Below are positions 7,845-17,988 of a DNA stretch of 64,000 nt, piece after piece. Below the pieces are notes generated by a model that saw only the letters and a list, made by a program, of their open reading frames with translations, had not been told where the DNA came from and did not search any database. The stretch covers positions 434,001-498,000 of the forward strand of contig CAJQUW010003381.1 of the NCBI GenBank assembly GCA_907163375.1. Direction: 5' to 3'. This DNA is from Prostheceraeus crozeri. Its lineage: Eukaryota; Platyhelminthes; Polycladida; Euryleptidae. Position numbers and translations under genes: made by a program. How positions within the stretch are numbered: the first letter of the stretch is position 1; each line of letters opens with the position of its first letter.

Positions 7845-8231
7845 AATTTTCAAAAACTTGGAAACTTAGTTATTTTTGAGAAAAACTTAGAATTTTTCCA
7901 GTTGCATACACTTGCATACAACATGGATTTCTTCATCGAATGGGTACATACCTTATATCATTCGAATGCCCTTTTAATGCTGATTCTAATGGTGTATTGT
8001 ATGACACATGTATGACATCATCCGAAGCAGCTATAGCCCTTTGAAAGATAGATAGAATTTAGTTGAGAAACTTAGAAATTGAAATCATAAATTTTCTTCC
8101 TGCATACACTTGCATACAACAGGGATTTCTTCATCGAATGGGTACATACCTTATATCATTAGAAAGGTCTTTTCATTCTCTAGCTGATGATGTATTGTAT
8201 GCAATATGTATGAAATCATCCTAAGGTGAAA
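7845..8231. repeat. Two imperfect tandem copies of a ~195-base unit
   Basis: The block beginning TGCATACACTTGCATACAAC at about 7902 recurs at about 8102. Both copies continue through the same TTCTTCATCGAATGGGTACA string and a related tail (GTATTGTATG.. then ATGTATGA.ATCATCC). The units differ by point changes and small gaps. No coding potential is visible. The repeat sits between the polymerase and the divergent small-gene pair and may be part of a regulatory or terminal region of the virus-like element. Confidence 0.6.
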
Positions 8232-8531
8232 AAAGCATTCAAAAAACACTGTAAATCTATTCAAACTTTCATCCAATTTGACTATCATTTGAATTACACA
8301 TTAATATTCATTTCAAACTTGTTCTAGTACGTTCGGTGCTGTTTCAAAGTCACAAACAAGTGATTTGAAATATATATCTTCCAAATATTAAACTTAGAAA
8401 TACTTATAGGTAGCTATTTCAGAGATGAATATATCTATCCCCAGTTCCCATTCAAATCCTATTAGAAATTCGATTTGTGAAATTATAAAAACAAGATTGT
8501 TCATTTATGTAAGTGTTATTAAAGATAAAAA

Positions 8532-8924
8532 TTACATATTGTCAATATTGGGGAAAGGAATCACTCTCTTCAGGTCAACTCGAACACATACTCTTGTCTT
8601 TTTGGGGGCACCAGGGCAGCGGCGGGGCGTGGCTGGATCTATTATGCTGAACTCCAGCGCAGTGGTCAAATCCCTTTCTTCAGGTTCCAAACGCACACAT
8701 ATCTTTTTCGTCCTTGTTTTTCGTGGAGCGTTACGAACGTGACTTCCACCACGTGTCTTTATTGTTATAAGAGCTTCCAGCGGTGTTTCGATGAAGCTCC
8801 TTAGAACCACGCTTTCATCATCTGATGATTCTGTAATCACGGGTCCTGTTCCCAACACTATGGGTTCGCATGGCGATTCCATCTCTTCGACAGGAGAAGC
8901 GGGAGGTGTTGTGGTACGTTCCAT
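8532..8924 (-). CDS. Hypothetical 130-residue protein, acidic N-terminus and basic repeats
   Basis: The start is taken at the ATG at 8924 (MERTTTPPASP), because an earlier in-frame ATG at 9002 would lie almost on the TATA box at 9012-9019. The N-terminal half is Pro/Glu-rich with an acidic ESSDDES casein-kinase-like stretch. The C-terminal half has two related basic segments, PRKTRTKKICVRLE and PKKTRVCVRVDLKRV. No signal peptide or membrane segment is seen. It is divergently paired with the zinc-site gene at 9166 across a compact promoter, suggesting a shared (early?) regulatory region. I do not recognise a family; membership of the virus-like element is likely from location but not proven. 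Confidence 0.45.
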   Translation of the reverse strand: MERTTTPPASPVEEMESPCEPIVLGTGPVITESSDDESVVLRSFIETPLEALITIKTRGGSHVRNAPRKTRTKKICVRLEPEERDLTTALEFSIIDPATPRRCPGAPKKTRVCVRVDLKRVIPFPNIDNM

Positions 8925-9011
8925 TTTTAATGTGATTAGAATAATATAGATAAAATAGCTATGGTACTTGAGGATTAGAACCTTTGATAAGAATTGGTAC
9001 ACAACTAGGAC

Positions 9012-9087
9012 TTATATACTTTTCAAACAAAGGAATTCCCAACAGCCAATCAGAGAGGTTCCGATTTTCCCTAAAGGGATATATAAG
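9012..9087. promoter_or_regulatory. Divergent promoter with two TATA boxes and a CCAAT box
   Basis: A minus-strand GTATATAA at 9012-9019 lies about 90 bases from the ATG at 8924. A plus-strand ATATATAAG at 9079-9087 lies about 80 bases from the ATG at 9166. AGCCAATCAG (9043-9052) sits between them. Spacing is right for two start sites firing outward. Confidence 0.55.
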
Positions 9088-9165
9088 GATGTAATTGTTC
9101 CAATTAAGCAAGTTATAATCCTCGTGACTTGAGTAGACATTAAGAATCTATTACGAATCTATTTC

Positions 9166-9459
9166 ATGATGAGTACCCAGAAACAACTGTTCTGTTACCA
9201 AAATGAAAGCCAAGTAATTATGGGTGGATCGTTGGATGCGAAGGTTAATTTGTGTTGCGGATGCAAAGTGGAACTCTGGAAGACTTTAACAGTGACAGCA
9301 CTCCAAAGGAGAAAAGGACTGTCGGCGAAGTGCCCTATACACGAGTGTGATCACGACTTCACAAACAATGCAACATTCCTCGAATGGGCTGAGGACTTCT
9401 TGAAGTTAACGGAGTCCCCCGAGGGACGTGACTTACCTTCTTTCATTTTTTATGGTTAA
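9166..9459 (+). CDS. Small zinc-site protein with LxCxQ motif (oncoprotein-like architecture)
   Basis: The protein has 97 residues. Near the N-terminus is QLFCYQNE (L8, C10, Q12, E14), close to the LxCxE retinoblastoma-binding motif. A split metal site follows: C30/C31/C33 and, 22 residues later, C56/H59/C61/H63 (KCPIHECDH). A motif of this kind followed by paired Cys sites is the architecture of small DNA tumour virus oncoproteins, and adintoviruses have been reported to carry comparable small genes. The match is not exact (Gln for Glu, His within the second pair), so function is inference. It has its own TATA box at 9079 and polyadenylation signals after 9575, so it looks like a real gene. 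It could instead be an unrelated small zinc ribbon. Confidence 0.5.
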   Translation: MMSTQKQLFCYQNESQVIMGGSLDAKVNLCCGCKVELWKTLTVTALQRRKGLSAKCPIHECDHDFTNNATFLEWAEDFLKLTESPEGRDLPSFIFYG

Positions 9460-9575
9460 TTACACTTACATTGTAAACCTCTTGTTTTCATTTCGCAAAT
9501 TATGTAAATGGGATTCTGATTAGTAAATAATAGAACATTCATAACATAATTTCTGATCTGTAAACGCATTATGAA

Positions 9576-9585
9576 AATAAATAAA
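9576..9585 (+). terminator. Overlapping polyadenylation signals
   Basis: Two overlapping AATAAA hexamers (9576-9581 and 9580-9585) lie about 120 bases beyond the stop of the small zinc-site gene. Confidence 0.5.
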
Positions 9586-9659
9586 ATTGTCATCATAGTC
9601 ACAATGGCCACAATTGTCGCATTTGAGCAAGCAGTCTCAAAACAAACACCTGTTTAAGT

Positions 9660-9900
9660 ACCGAAATAGATGTTCGCATCCCTATTCTAATTCACATACT
9701 CTAATTCAATTTCGGAACAAGGCGTTCCGAATCATTGAGTATGATCTCAATTCGCCTATCAATCGGAACGCGGTTCCTATTTACATGTTCCTATCCATGT
9801 TCGCATCCATTCGCAATTCGGAACATGTTCATATCCATGTTCGCATTCGCAATTCGGAACACATGTTCCTATCCATGTTCGTATCCACTATCAGTGCGTC
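9660..9900. repeat. Short imperfect repeats of GGAAC/GTTCC and CCATGTTCG motifs
   Basis: Units such as TTCGCAATTCGGAACA and CCTATCCATGTTCGCATCC recur at least three times, some as palindromes (GGAACATGTTC, GGAACACATGTTCC). This lies just upstream of the hAT zinc-finger coding region, where subterminal transposase-binding repeats are expected, though no clear left TIR was found. Confidence 0.45.
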
Positions 9901-9929
9901 CGCAATTCTAACTACTTTCGGTGACAATG

Positions 9930-11333
9930 GAGAGGTTGTTCTGTCTCTACTGTGTGATTTTTGGTCCTGAAGCTGTTGGTCACAATAAAGGACAGAACTT
10001 AGGAAAGCCAGCGGTTGAGCCCTTGTGACCAACTACTCCCGTCTCTTTGGTCGGGATGGCTATCTTGATACACATACGAAGAATGTCTATCATCAGAATT
10101 CGGTCCTTAAGGCGGAAGACTTCCTCAAAAGAGTAAAGAATCCTAGCCTCAAGATAGACAATCTTCTTGACTCCAGCAAAAGGCAGCAGATCTCGGAAAA
10201 CAGAGCCCGACTTGCTCCAATAGTTAAGACCATAGTTGAATGCGGACGAAATGGCTTGGCATTACGCGGTCATCGAGATCACGGTCAGTTGGCTCTGAAC
10301 GAACCCGAGGAACGAGACGGCAATTTCCGCTCCCTCCTGCGATTTCGCCACGACTCTGGTGATACAGCTGTCGCAATGATTGCCAATGCACCCAAGAATT
10401 CGGTGTACACTAGCCCCGAAATTCAGAACGAATTGAACGCCATCATAGGAGAAGAAGTGTCTGACAAAATACTGGCACGTATCAAGGCAGGAAAATTCTT
10501 CTCGGTGATTGCGGATGAGACAACAGATACGAGTCGGATTGAACAACTCAATGTGTGCCTAAGATATGTTCATGAAAGTAACATGCATGAGGACTTCATC
10601 AAGTTTGTCTCTGTCTCTGATTTGACCGGCAAAGGCCTTGCGAAGACCATTTTGCAAGAACTGGAGTCACTGGGTCTAGACACCAAGTATTTGATTGGTC
10701 AAGGATACGATGGAGCTAGTGCAATGAGCGATCAGTTCATTGGAGTTCAAGCCGAAATAAAGAACAACTGTCCCAATGCAACCTATGTTCACTGCAGCTC
10801 CCATTGCCTCAATTTGACCCTGTCAAAGGCCTCCAAATTGCAAAGGATTCGGAATTGTGTTGGCACCGTTTCGGAGACGGTGACCTTCATAAACTCATCA
10901 GCGAAGCGGCTACAGTCCTTCATCAGCGAAGTCGAGGAAGCTAACACTGCCACCAGCAGCCGAAAGAAGCGTCTCGTTCGTCTTTGCGAGACCAGGTGGA
11001 CGGAACGTCACGAAAGCATTCTTCGATTTCGGGAGCTATTTGATGAAGTCATCCACGTAAGTTTTCAAATCAGTCAGAATTTGTTTCATGTCCGATTTTT
11101 ACCCCTGTTTGAATGACTATTTGCATATTTTCTGCACCTTGCCTGTGACTACCGCGTCTGTAGAGAAGACATTCTCCTCTCTCAGATATCTCAAGTCTTA
11201 CTTGCGCAGCACGATGACAGATGAAAGATTAACAGGCCTTGCACGGATGTACATTCATCGAAACATTCCCATCGATATTTCATCTGTCATCGATAAGTTT
11301 TCCTTGAAATGTAGAAAAATTGTATTGAAGTGA
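9930..11333 (+). pseudogene. hAT transposase (P52rIPK/ZMYM-like, with TTF-type zinc finger), broken
   Basis: The coding remains run in order. A TTF-type finger (FCLYCVIFGPEAV... through YHQNS) spans about 9940-10090 with a frameshift near 10022. A long open frame to about 11060 contains the RNase H-like start (FFSVIADETTDTS, first catalytic Asp) and GYDGASAMS (second Asp), then CSSHCLNL and CETRWTERH. A C-terminal hAT dimerisation segment lies at about 11130-11260 (TTASVEKTFSSLRYLKS). The stretch between CETRW and the dimerisation domain is missing, so the insertion domain and last catalytic Glu are gone. The enzyme would have cut and pasted hAT elements; this copy is dead. The element's right end is at 12188 (GCGTAGC-type terminus, minus sense); the left end was not identified. 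Confidence 0.85.
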
Positions 11334-11617
11334 TTTCCCCTAATTTCATCGTTTTGATCCACACCTTTTAATCGGGAGCTTTTTTACTCAGTTAATTTCT
11401 GCAAATATACATGAATTTTAAAATCAATCATAAAGCGAGTTTTTTATGCAACGAGCATGCATGTACACGCATAGAACCTACATCATTTCAAAGAACTGTA
11501 GTTAACATAGGCCCATAATGCACTGTATGTTTTGAAATATCTTGTCATTCTGATTTCCAAAACCATACAGCATTCCATGCTGTTGGCTGGTCAGTCTAGG
11601 CCTAGGCCTATTTGTCG

Positions 11618-11990
11618 TATCCCTAGATGCCCGTTTTTGGATAAAACATGCATGATGCATGTATCACGGATAAATCCTATCAAGAAATTTCATTCCTTAT
11701 TAAGCAAAATGGTCATCTTTGATGTAGATATTACTATATTAATAATATCTAGCATTGTAAAGAGTGGGAAATGTATATAAAAATTACTCTGAATCTTAAT
11801 CTATTCGATGGTAAAATTGTAGATGCCACATGATTAAATCATCGATATTTCATTGACAAAACATGCATGCCTCATGAATGTAACATGCATGTCTCATGGA
11901 TACAACATGCATATCTCATGGACAAAACATGCATGAAAATCATGGATGAGAATCATGCATGTTTTATCCAAAAACGGGCATCTAGGGATA
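11618..11990. mobile_element. TA-flanked miniature inverted-repeat element (MITE)
   Basis: A 39-base stretch at 11618-11656 recurs as an exact reverse complement at 11952-11990, starting TATCCCTAGATGCCCG. The outermost TA on each side can be the target duplication, leaving a 369-base element. Between the arms, about 11865-11940, are four imperfect ~20-base tandem units containing ACATGCATG.CTCATGGA. No coding capacity is present. It is nested in the 3' part of the hAT copy. TA target choice suggests mobilisation by a Tc1/mariner-type transposase. Confidence 0.8.
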
Positions 11991-12149
11991 AGTTTGTTAG
12001 GTCTACTTCACATATGTGTGCAATAGGCCTACATTTAGTTTGTGAATGTGTGTCCTCCGATGTTTCAACGGTACATTTTTTGAAAAATATGCCTTATTGT
12101 GCCTAAAATCATTTATATGCGTATAAAGCCTAAAAACTGAAAAACCTCG

Positions 12150-12196
12150 CCGCCTTCCCCCCGAAACGAAATCCTGGCTACGCTACTGCTCTCTAC
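12150..12196. mobile_element. Right terminus of hAT element with presumptive 8-base target duplication
   Basis: The sequence CCTGGCTACGCTACTG ends at 12188 and matches, with one difference, the right end of the non-autonomous element at 37605-39484. Together they define the TIR CAGTNGCGTAGC. The following eight bases, CTCTCTAC, would be the target duplication, but no left copy was found. Confidence 0.6.
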
Positions 12197-13093
12197 CTTT
12201 GGAGTATCGCGACCATTCTCGACGAGTTTTGGTGTCCTACTTCCATGAATTTTGACAGTCTGCTAGCTTAATTTTCATCCTTTGGCGCTCCACCCTTCCG
12301 GTTCATCGAATTACTCGAAAATCAGAGATTTCGCTCTCCTGTGGAGTACCTTCTGGCCTCCTGATTGGGTATTAGTCCTGCGCACACTCCTTACTTACCG
12401 ACTGCCCGGCTGTTTTGTACGCTGTCTCTCCTTGTGTTCATCCCGCTGCATTATCAACATTTTCATAACCTCGCTTCCTTCCGTTTCTGTGAATTATCAT
12501 CTGCCTCGCCTCGACCAACTCATCACCTTTACTTGACCTGTTCCTGGCTCCTCCATCGAAGGCCTACGTAACGTCTCCCGCTACCCCCAAGTGAGAATCG
12601 CAGGTTGACTTTTTTTTGCTGTTGCCTCACCGCTGCTGCTGCCGCTGTCAATGATCGCACACTGCATATGTGGGACCCTGTCGCCGGCTGCCTCTCTCTT
12701 CCCAATAACAAGTCATCGTGTTCTCTCGCACACTTATCAAAGACTGACTTCAGAGTATGACCTTTGCCCTAAGTCTCTATGTTCGAATTCCCATCCTTGA
12801 TACAAGCGACAAGGATTGTGACCTGTTTTATCAATCGTTCTCATTCATCCTAATCTGAACCTGTATTTTCCAGCTCTGTCTTTCGTTGAATTTGTATTAC
12901 AAATCTTTCCATAATTTCTATGCAACTTTGTGTATTTTGCAATTTGCATGATATCTCTCCATAAGAGCTTTAACTGCTACTCCCAGTCTAAATATCAAAT
13001 TATTTGTATTGCATGCATGTTCAGACCGTAATCGCTAGCCTCTATCACGCCTACTGTATAGTAAGCTTAGAAGTTTGAACTCTCCTTGACTCA
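12197..13093. other. Non-coding, probable 5' region of the CR1-like retrotransposon
   Basis: The stretch is pyrimidine-rich (many TCTC/CCTC runs) with a short GCTGCTGCTGCC repeat near 12630. No convincing reading frame is seen. Its base composition differs from the AT-rich surroundings and it abuts ORF1, so it is likely the element's 5' untranslated region. Confidence 0.4.
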
Positions 13094-14165
13094 ATGAGCT
13101 CTTCCAACCCCTCCAAATTTTGTTGGTGTCATAAGCCAGACCATAACGCTACTGTTGAATGTTTTCTATGTAGACATGAGATACATTACGAATGCCTTGG
13201 TATTTCTATATTGGAATTTAGTCATCTGATGAACCAAGATTCTATGGTCTCTATATATGTAGATCGTGCCTACCCAAGGCGAAAAAAAGTGTCCGCGAAA
13301 ACCTGACGAAGTCCACCCCCGGTTCTTCTTTGATTGAGTTCAAACAAAGTGTATATGATGCCTTGATGAGCCCCATACATTCAGTTAGGATGGACATGGC
13401 CGACTTCGAAAAGGCAATCGACGTGCGTATGGTCAATTTTGAAACGAAAATAATGTCGTCAATAGTTGGACTTACAACTTCCATCAACAAGCAAGTCTCC
13501 ACTTACGCTGAGAAAGCTTTATCACCTCCAGCTCCCCTAACTACAGTGAATTCACTACACACTAGTGATAGTACTATGCCCCGTAACAGACAAAAGCCGA
13601 GACTCGCCGACCCTTCAGGAAGTCTGTTGGTATCGAAAGTCAAAGACCCAAAACGCTTCGTGCCAGCACTTATTAAAAAGACGATTGCTCAAGCGCGTCC
13701 TCAAGCTATATCACGAATAAGTCATGCACGAATCTTGCAAAAGAGTGGTATTCTCCTCATTGAGGCCAATACTCCCGAAGACAGAGACCAACTTCTCACT
13801 GGATGGCTACAAAACTTTTTTGGAGATACAGCTCAAATTCTTCCTATGAACCATCAAGCTTCAAGAAATGGGCAATCATCAGCGGAATCGATGAAGACGC
13901 CAGCATGAGCAACTCAGAGACCAAATACAACTTGAATTTGATCAAACTGAAAACTTCCAGTTCATGCTCAAGAGAGAGGGAAGTAAGCGCAAAGCCATAC
14001 AATTCAGTGTAAACGATCAAAATCAGTACACTAGACTTATATCGCTAGGATGTTACGCAGACCTATGCCACCATTGAGTCCATCCTTTGATTTGACGCCC
14101 CATTCGTTGCTACAACTGCCAACGTTTTGGTCATGTCGCAGCTGTTGGCAAATCCGAGGTTTGCT
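13094..14165 (+). pseudogene. ORF1 of CR1-like non-LTR retrotransposon (PHD finger, coiled region, zinc knuckle), broken
   Basis: The start MSSSNPSKFCWCHKPDH leads into a PHD-like Cys/His finger (CWCHK..CFLCRHEIHYECLG). A frameshift near 13270 moves the protein into the next frame (13330-13908), with a helical region and a segment like the RNA-binding part of CR1/Jockey-type ORF1. A remnant CYNCQRFGHVAA zinc knuckle appears near 14110. ORF1 proteins bind element RNA and accompany it during target-primed reverse transcription. The knuckle then runs almost directly into the endonuclease, implying a deletion at the ORF1-ORF2 border. Confidence 0.65.
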
Positions 14166-14825
14166 TACAAACATAGACAATCTTAGAATTGACATGATTT
14201 CTAAACGACCAAGCTACGTTTTTGTCTCCGAAACTTTCCTATCGTGTAGTATACCCGACAAAGTCTTGAACATTGATGGCTACTGCTTCATCAGAAAAGA
14301 CAGCGGTTCATTTAGAGGAGGTCTACTCATGTACGCTAAAATCAACGATACTTCCTGGGAGCGTATCAATAACTTGGAGACAGATAGCTTTGAAAATTTT
14401 TTGGTTAAAAATCTCCTTTACCAATGCAGAACTTCTAACCTGCTTTGCTTATCGCCCGCCTTCTTCATCCATGGACATACTAAATCATATCCGCAATTCA
14501 CTGGACACCCACAAGTCTCGTTTCGACACTTCACCCCTAATCATCGATGACTTCAATTGCCATAACTCTGCCTGGCTTGACACCGAAACCACTGATCGCA
14601 ATGGTTTACTTCTGGAATACTTCTGCACTGAACTGGGTCTCTCACAATTAGTCCAATCTGTTACTCGAATTCCAGACAATCATCTTTCTAAACTTGATCG
14701 CTAACTTGATCGCTCATTGATCTTGTATTATCGCCTGACAGAGATCTCTATAATGAAGTGTCAGTTAAGCCTCCTATTGGTAGTTCAGATCACTGTCTCA
14801 TTGAGATCTGTTGCTGTACATCAGT
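14160..14825 (+). pseudogene. ORF2 apurinic-type endonuclease domain of the same CR1-like element
   Basis: The EN fold is recognisable: GLLTNIDNLR at the start, VSETFLS with the catalytic Glu, GGLLMYAK, then DDFNCHNSAW, and finally SSDHCLIEI with the catalytic Asp-His near 14785-14810. Several frameshifts and stops interrupt it (for example near 14450 and 14705). The domain nicks target DNA to prime reverse transcription. Its continuation, the reverse transcriptase, lies 4.7 kb away at 19540 because a Crypton with a nested piggyBac was inserted between them. Confidence 0.8.
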
Positions 14826-15159
14826 TATTGCACCACAGTTATGGTGCATATGTCACCACAGTTTTGTAAATTCATGGTGAAACGGAATCATTGAAATCAC
14901 TTACACCACACTTTCATACCCACTTTTGACCGTCAGCGTCAGGAGATCTTCAGATCAGGAGCAGCAGCCAAATCGTCTTTGGCAGCAGTTGAATTCATGT
15001 CTTTTAGTGACCGACAGTGGCTATCTACTCACTCACTTGGTATAATACAAAGTCAGCATGCTATTCGGTCATCATTGATGACTGAAATTTCTGCAGTGAA
15101 GATGTGTGGCGATTCAAGATTCTCGATCATGTCATCTCAGCACATAAATCAAGTCGTGT

Positions 15160-17988
15160 TTAACCCTAGAACGTACAAAATTATTTTCTACGTTTTAGTA
15201 CAAATGAGGTCATTTTGACCTCACGTAATTTAAGGAATATTTTTGACATTAGATAATACTTTAGAATTGTATTGTTATAAGAAGCGATAGGAAATCATGT
15301 CCCCTTTGCTATAATTACTTGATTATAAATAAATCAAAGTACTCCATTGACTAATAGTGTATTTTACACAAATATGAATTTTTATACGAACTGTCAAATA
15401 AAATCTAACTACAACAGTTCAAACAAAAATGGTTGGATTCCAATGTATGTCTTCCGCACACGAACTTCTTGCATGAAAAGCAAATGCTTTGTGTTTTATT
15501 GCGATTGCCTTTGTCGCAGAAATTGCAGTTTCCACGTTTCCTTGAGCTGGCACATTGGGTTACCGTGTGTGTAGGAAGTGGAATCGAGGATCGCCTTTCC
15601 TTTAGGCACTCAAGCAAATTGGTTGCAACCTCATGAATAAAAAGAAATCGAGATGATTGATTTGATATCTCTTTCCACAGGACAAAGGCGTTCAGCATAG
15701 TAATATCGAGTATGTTGCAAAATACGGCCAACGGCCATCGACGGGAAGCCATTTTAGTAGAAAAATGTCGTAGCATTTGGTCAACCGTATCTACACCGCC
15801 TTTCTTTTTGTTATATTCAAGAATGATGTGAGGCTTTTTCTTTTGTGTGGAGTTATCGATAGCCGATGAATACCTCGAAGAAGTCATGAGCACTACGTTC
15901 TTATTGCGCTTTGGGATATAACTCACCATGGTTGCTTCTCCTTCAGAATGGAATGCAAACACTGACGAATATTGTTCACAATTTGCGGTAGATTTCATTT
16001 CAGTCGGAATCTCCCTTTTGTTTGAGCGAATGGTTCCGAGAAGTGTCATGTCTTTCTCTCTCAACTTCCTTGCCAACTTCAGAGAGGTGAAGAAATTGTC
16101 GGTGACAACTTCACACCCACTATTGTTGAACGGTTCAACGAGCTGAAAGACTGTTGATTCTCCGACTGTCCCTGTTCTTACACTGGTTTCTTTTTTTCCA
16201 AGATATGGAGAGATAGTCAATACATAATGACTTTCTGCATCGGCAGCAATCCAAAACTTTATTCCAAATTTCGATGGTTTGTTAGGCATATATTGAAGAA
16301 AAGTACATCGATTTCTTGACGGAAAAGTTGCTCGTCAACTGTTATAGTCTCGTGCGGCCAATAAAGGCGAAGTATAGTGCTCTGGAATTTCGTGAAAAGT
16401 TCTCTTATGGGAGCAAATTTGTCATTTCTGAATCTTGCATTCCTCAGAGCCCGGTCATCAAAACGAAGGACGCGAAGTAAAAGCTTCAACCGCTGAAATC
16501 CCATGGTCCGCGGGAAAATTGGTCTTCCAAATTCCTTATTCCATAGGTGCTGTAGTGGCTCGTTAGTGCCTTGATAGAGTACATAAGTCCAATAAACGCG
16601 GAAAGTTCAATAGAGTCCGTTTTAACGAAAGAATCTCCACAAAGACGTTGTCCCTCCAGATTAGTAGAATCAACGATAAGCTGCAACATACCGTCATTGA
16701 AAATTGCTTTCCATGCGTCGACGGACGTGTTGATTCTTTGCAAAGCATATCTCGTTGCACCACCTTCTTGTCTCAAAATATCTTCTCGTCTGGCTCGACC
16801 TCGTGTTTCTGAAGGATTTCTTGTCCAAGAGTCACCGCTTGGAGATATGAAATCTGGTTCTGATTCGATGTCCTCGTGTAGTTCGCTATCAGCTTCACTT
16901 TCGTCGTCGATGTATTCTTCAATATTGAGCTCGCCTTCACTCATAGAATCATCACTGGGATCTTCCACTACATCTAATGTCTCTTCAATTAGTCTTGCAG
17001 CTTGCTCTTCACAATACACACGACGAGGCATTATAACCGATATGAACTTTGATGTCTTGCTTTGTTCTATTTGTAATCGGAATGACTGAGATATCAATGA
17101 TTCGGTGGGAACACAGAGATAGATTGGGTGGGTGGGCGTCTGTTTGCCTAGAGAAGACGTAGCAGCGAATTCTATTGTTGGTGACGGCAACAGCCAGTTC
17201 TCACCTGACCTGCTGACTTGACAATGCGACAATACACCAGGTGAAGGCGCTAAGCGCGATGAAGGATTTCGCATTCATAGTGTGTCAATAGCATTGAGAC
17301 GGTGGTAGTGTGGTACTCAACTTCGATCGCCTGCTAAATCCTACAATTTTGTTCGAACACCCTCGCATGATCGAGAAGAATTGTAGAAGAAGATCTGAAT
17401 TTTCAACTGCCACTGGAATAATTGGAATCGGACAGTCCTTTTGGAATCTACAGCCACCCGCGTCTACATCTGGTCCCTGCTATCCTCTGTATAAACACAA
17501 CCACAGAAGCAACCCAAGATATCTACTTTATCACAGCAGATTGATAAGAACCATTCAAATTTCGAAAATATATTATTTTATCGAAAATATATATCAAAGC
17601 TTGTCACAGTCACAGATACTTCACGATGTTATCAATCTAAACGTAAATAAAAATGCAGTTTCAATAAAATTTTTGTTGAGTAGTTATTGAAATTTATGTT
17701 GTAATGCATTAGCAATGATATAAGATGCAATTACATTGGCATATATAGAAATATGTGTGATCATATACCATGAGGTCAAAATGACCTCATAGATTACAAA
17801 AACGTAGATTTACTTCACAATCGATATCTATGTCCATTCAAATAAATTTGATAATTTAAACTTGATAACAATGCTGAAATATTAAAAGTCACGAAAGATC
17901 AGCTTTGAAATGTTTAATTCCTAGAAAATATCCGAAAATGAAAAATGTGATGAGGTCAAATTGACCTCACTGTACGTTCTAGGGTTAA
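15160..17988 (-). mobile_element. Complete piggyBac-family element with TTAA target duplications
   Basis: TTAA stands at 15160-15163 and 17985-17988. Between them the perfect 14-base TIR CCCTAGAACGTACA (15164-15177) faces its reverse complement at 17971-17984. Just inside both ends lie palindromes of the form TGAGGTCAAAATGACCTCA (about 15205-15222, 17770-17788 and 17951-17969). The transposase is on the minus strand. The element interrupts a Crypton coding region. TIRs and TTAA are intact, so ends could still be mobilised in trans. Confidence 0.93.
15405..17031 (-). pseudogene. piggyBac transposase, two frameshifts
   Basis: The start is MPRRVYCEEQAARL at 17031; upstream codons are in frame but not family-like. 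An acidic N-terminal region is followed by the DDE_Tnp_1_7 domain: first Asp in TVDEQLF (about 16335), second in VVTDNFFTS (about 16100), third in KKGGVDTVDQM (about 15790). The C-terminal Cys-rich domain (CNFC..CFSC..CGRH..CLNC) ends at 15405. Frameshifts near 16490 and 16275 split the protein into three frames, so it is inactive. Family members cut at TTAA and excise without footprints. About 600 bases between 17031 and the right TIR hold no recognisable gene. Confidence 0.9.

Noticed and set aside
7405-7869. 154-codon plus-strand frame
   Set aside because: It overlaps the opposite-strand coiled-coil frame and runs into GGTCAA repeats; its text is low-complexity Ser/Arg, typical of a shadow.
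1-9600. Bacterial or phage contamination suggested by the ATGA overlap and dense genes
   Set aside because: The genes are of animal Maverick/adintovirus type, TATA boxes and AATAAA signals are present, and the sequence continues into eukaryotic transposons.
11865-11940. Regular ~20-base repeats resembling a CRISPR array
   Set aside because: Units are contiguous without unique spacers, lie inside a MITE in an animal genome, and derive from its TIR.
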